This document shows, one piece after another, positions 63,720-64,000 of a stretch of 64,000 nucleotides of DNA. Numbering within the stretch: the stretch's first letter is position 1; each line of letters starts with the position of its first letter. The translations under genes were made by a program, and so were the position numbers. A model generated the notes under the pieces. It did not search any database. It had not been told where the DNA came from and saw nothing but the letters and a program-made list of their open reading frames with translations. The DNA is from Pseudomonadota bacterium (lineage in GTDB: Bacteria; Pseudomonadota; Alphaproteobacteria; Rhizobiales; Xanthobacteraceae), in NCBI GenBank assembly GCA_023404675.1, contig JAEYAW010000030.1:372001-436000 (forward strand), written 5' to 3'.

Positions 63720-64000
63720 TTACATCGTCCCCGCGCCGATGCTGCCCGGCGCGCGCTCCATATGCGGCATCGCCATCCGCTCGATGAACTCGACGATGGC
63801 AAACAGCACCAGCCCGAGCAGGGTCAGCGCCAGCACGCCGGCGAACAACAGCGGCGTGTTCATATTCCCGTTCGCGACCATCAGCTGATAGCCGACGCCT
63901 GAATCGCCGCCGACGAACTCGCCGACCACCGCGCCGACCACTGCCAGCGTGATCGAGATCTTCAAGCCTGCGAATATCGAGGGCAATGCGTTGGGCAGAC
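63720..64000 (-). CDS. ABC transporter permease, NitT/TauT (SsuC) type, 3' part only
   Basis: The minus-strand frame runs from the window edge to a stop at 63720. The visible C-terminal 93 residues include LPNALPSIFAGLKISITLAV, the permease-ATPase coupling region, then EFVGGDSGVGYQLMVANGNM and a final membrane segment. The upstream part lies beyond 64000; an internal TTG at 63986 is not the start. The type imports sulfonates, taurine or other anions, and it faces the catabolic locus convergently. Confidence 0.9.
   Translation of the reverse strand, partial: LPNALPSIFAGLKISITLAVVGAVVGEFVGGDSGVGYQLMVANGNMNTPLLFAGVLALTLLGLVLFAIVEFIERMAMPHMERAPGSIGAGTM

Overview
The window is high-G+C DNA with dense, mostly short-spaced genes. 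It looks like a chromosome segment of an alphaproteobacterium of the Bradyrhizobium/Rhodopseudomonas/Afipia group (Nitrobacteraceae). The pointers are a Usg-family gene, a Fur-family Irr-like regulator, a groESL operon with an alphaproteobacterial heat-shock promoter, a Tlde1/DUF2778 protein with a membrane anchor, and REP-like palindromes of the type common in that group. The genus is an inference; there is no rRNA gene here to settle it.

Layout. 1-440: 5' part of a molybdopterin-binding (CinA-type) gene. 738-4891: ATP-grasp, alpha-E, transglutaminase and Anbu (bacterial proteasome homologue) genes, all on the plus strand. 4937-8343: an SDR dehydrogenase, a TauE/SafE exporter, a NupC-type nucleoside transporter and usg. 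8590-11087: groES-groEL with a CIRCE-like element, a RpoH-type promoter and a terminator. 11-16 kb is a disturbed zone: dispersed repeats, a toxin-antitoxin pair whose toxin is frameshifted, an A+T-rich two-gene HEPN/ATPase module, a palindrome-rich stretch, three tandem copies of an about 86-bp unit and REP elements. 16-24.8 kb: ArsR/SDR divergent pair, secreted proteins including a large GH64-like protein, a Tlde1-domain protein and an MmeI-like type IIG restriction-modification enzyme. 25-43 kb is mostly housekeeping: gor, rpiA, gph, moaA, a TRAP transporter, an Mrp ATPase, a histidine kinase, dusA, an Irr-like regulator, and a hydrolase divergent from a GlxA-type regulator.

43.9-48.0 kb encodes a membrane-linked molybdenum hydroxylase (cytochrome c, 2Fe-2S subunit, molybdopterin subunit). 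48.3-63.6 kb is a large catabolic locus: a branched-chain-amino-acid-type ABC transporter, hydantoinase/oxoprolinase A and B subunits, two luciferase-like flavin monooxygenases, an IclR regulator, a threonine-aldolase-like lyase, a periplasmic binding protein, a flavin reductase, an HpaB-like flavin monooxygenase and a cupin. Two transcription units in this locus start with the same promoter-plus-25-bp-element arrangement, which ties them to one regulator, most likely the local IclR protein. The substrate is not evident. The window ends inside a NitT/TauT-type ABC permease gene on the minus strand.

The two least ordinary items are the A+T-rich HEPN/ATPase module (12660-14820) and the IclR-linked catabolic locus with its duplicated promoter/operator architecture.
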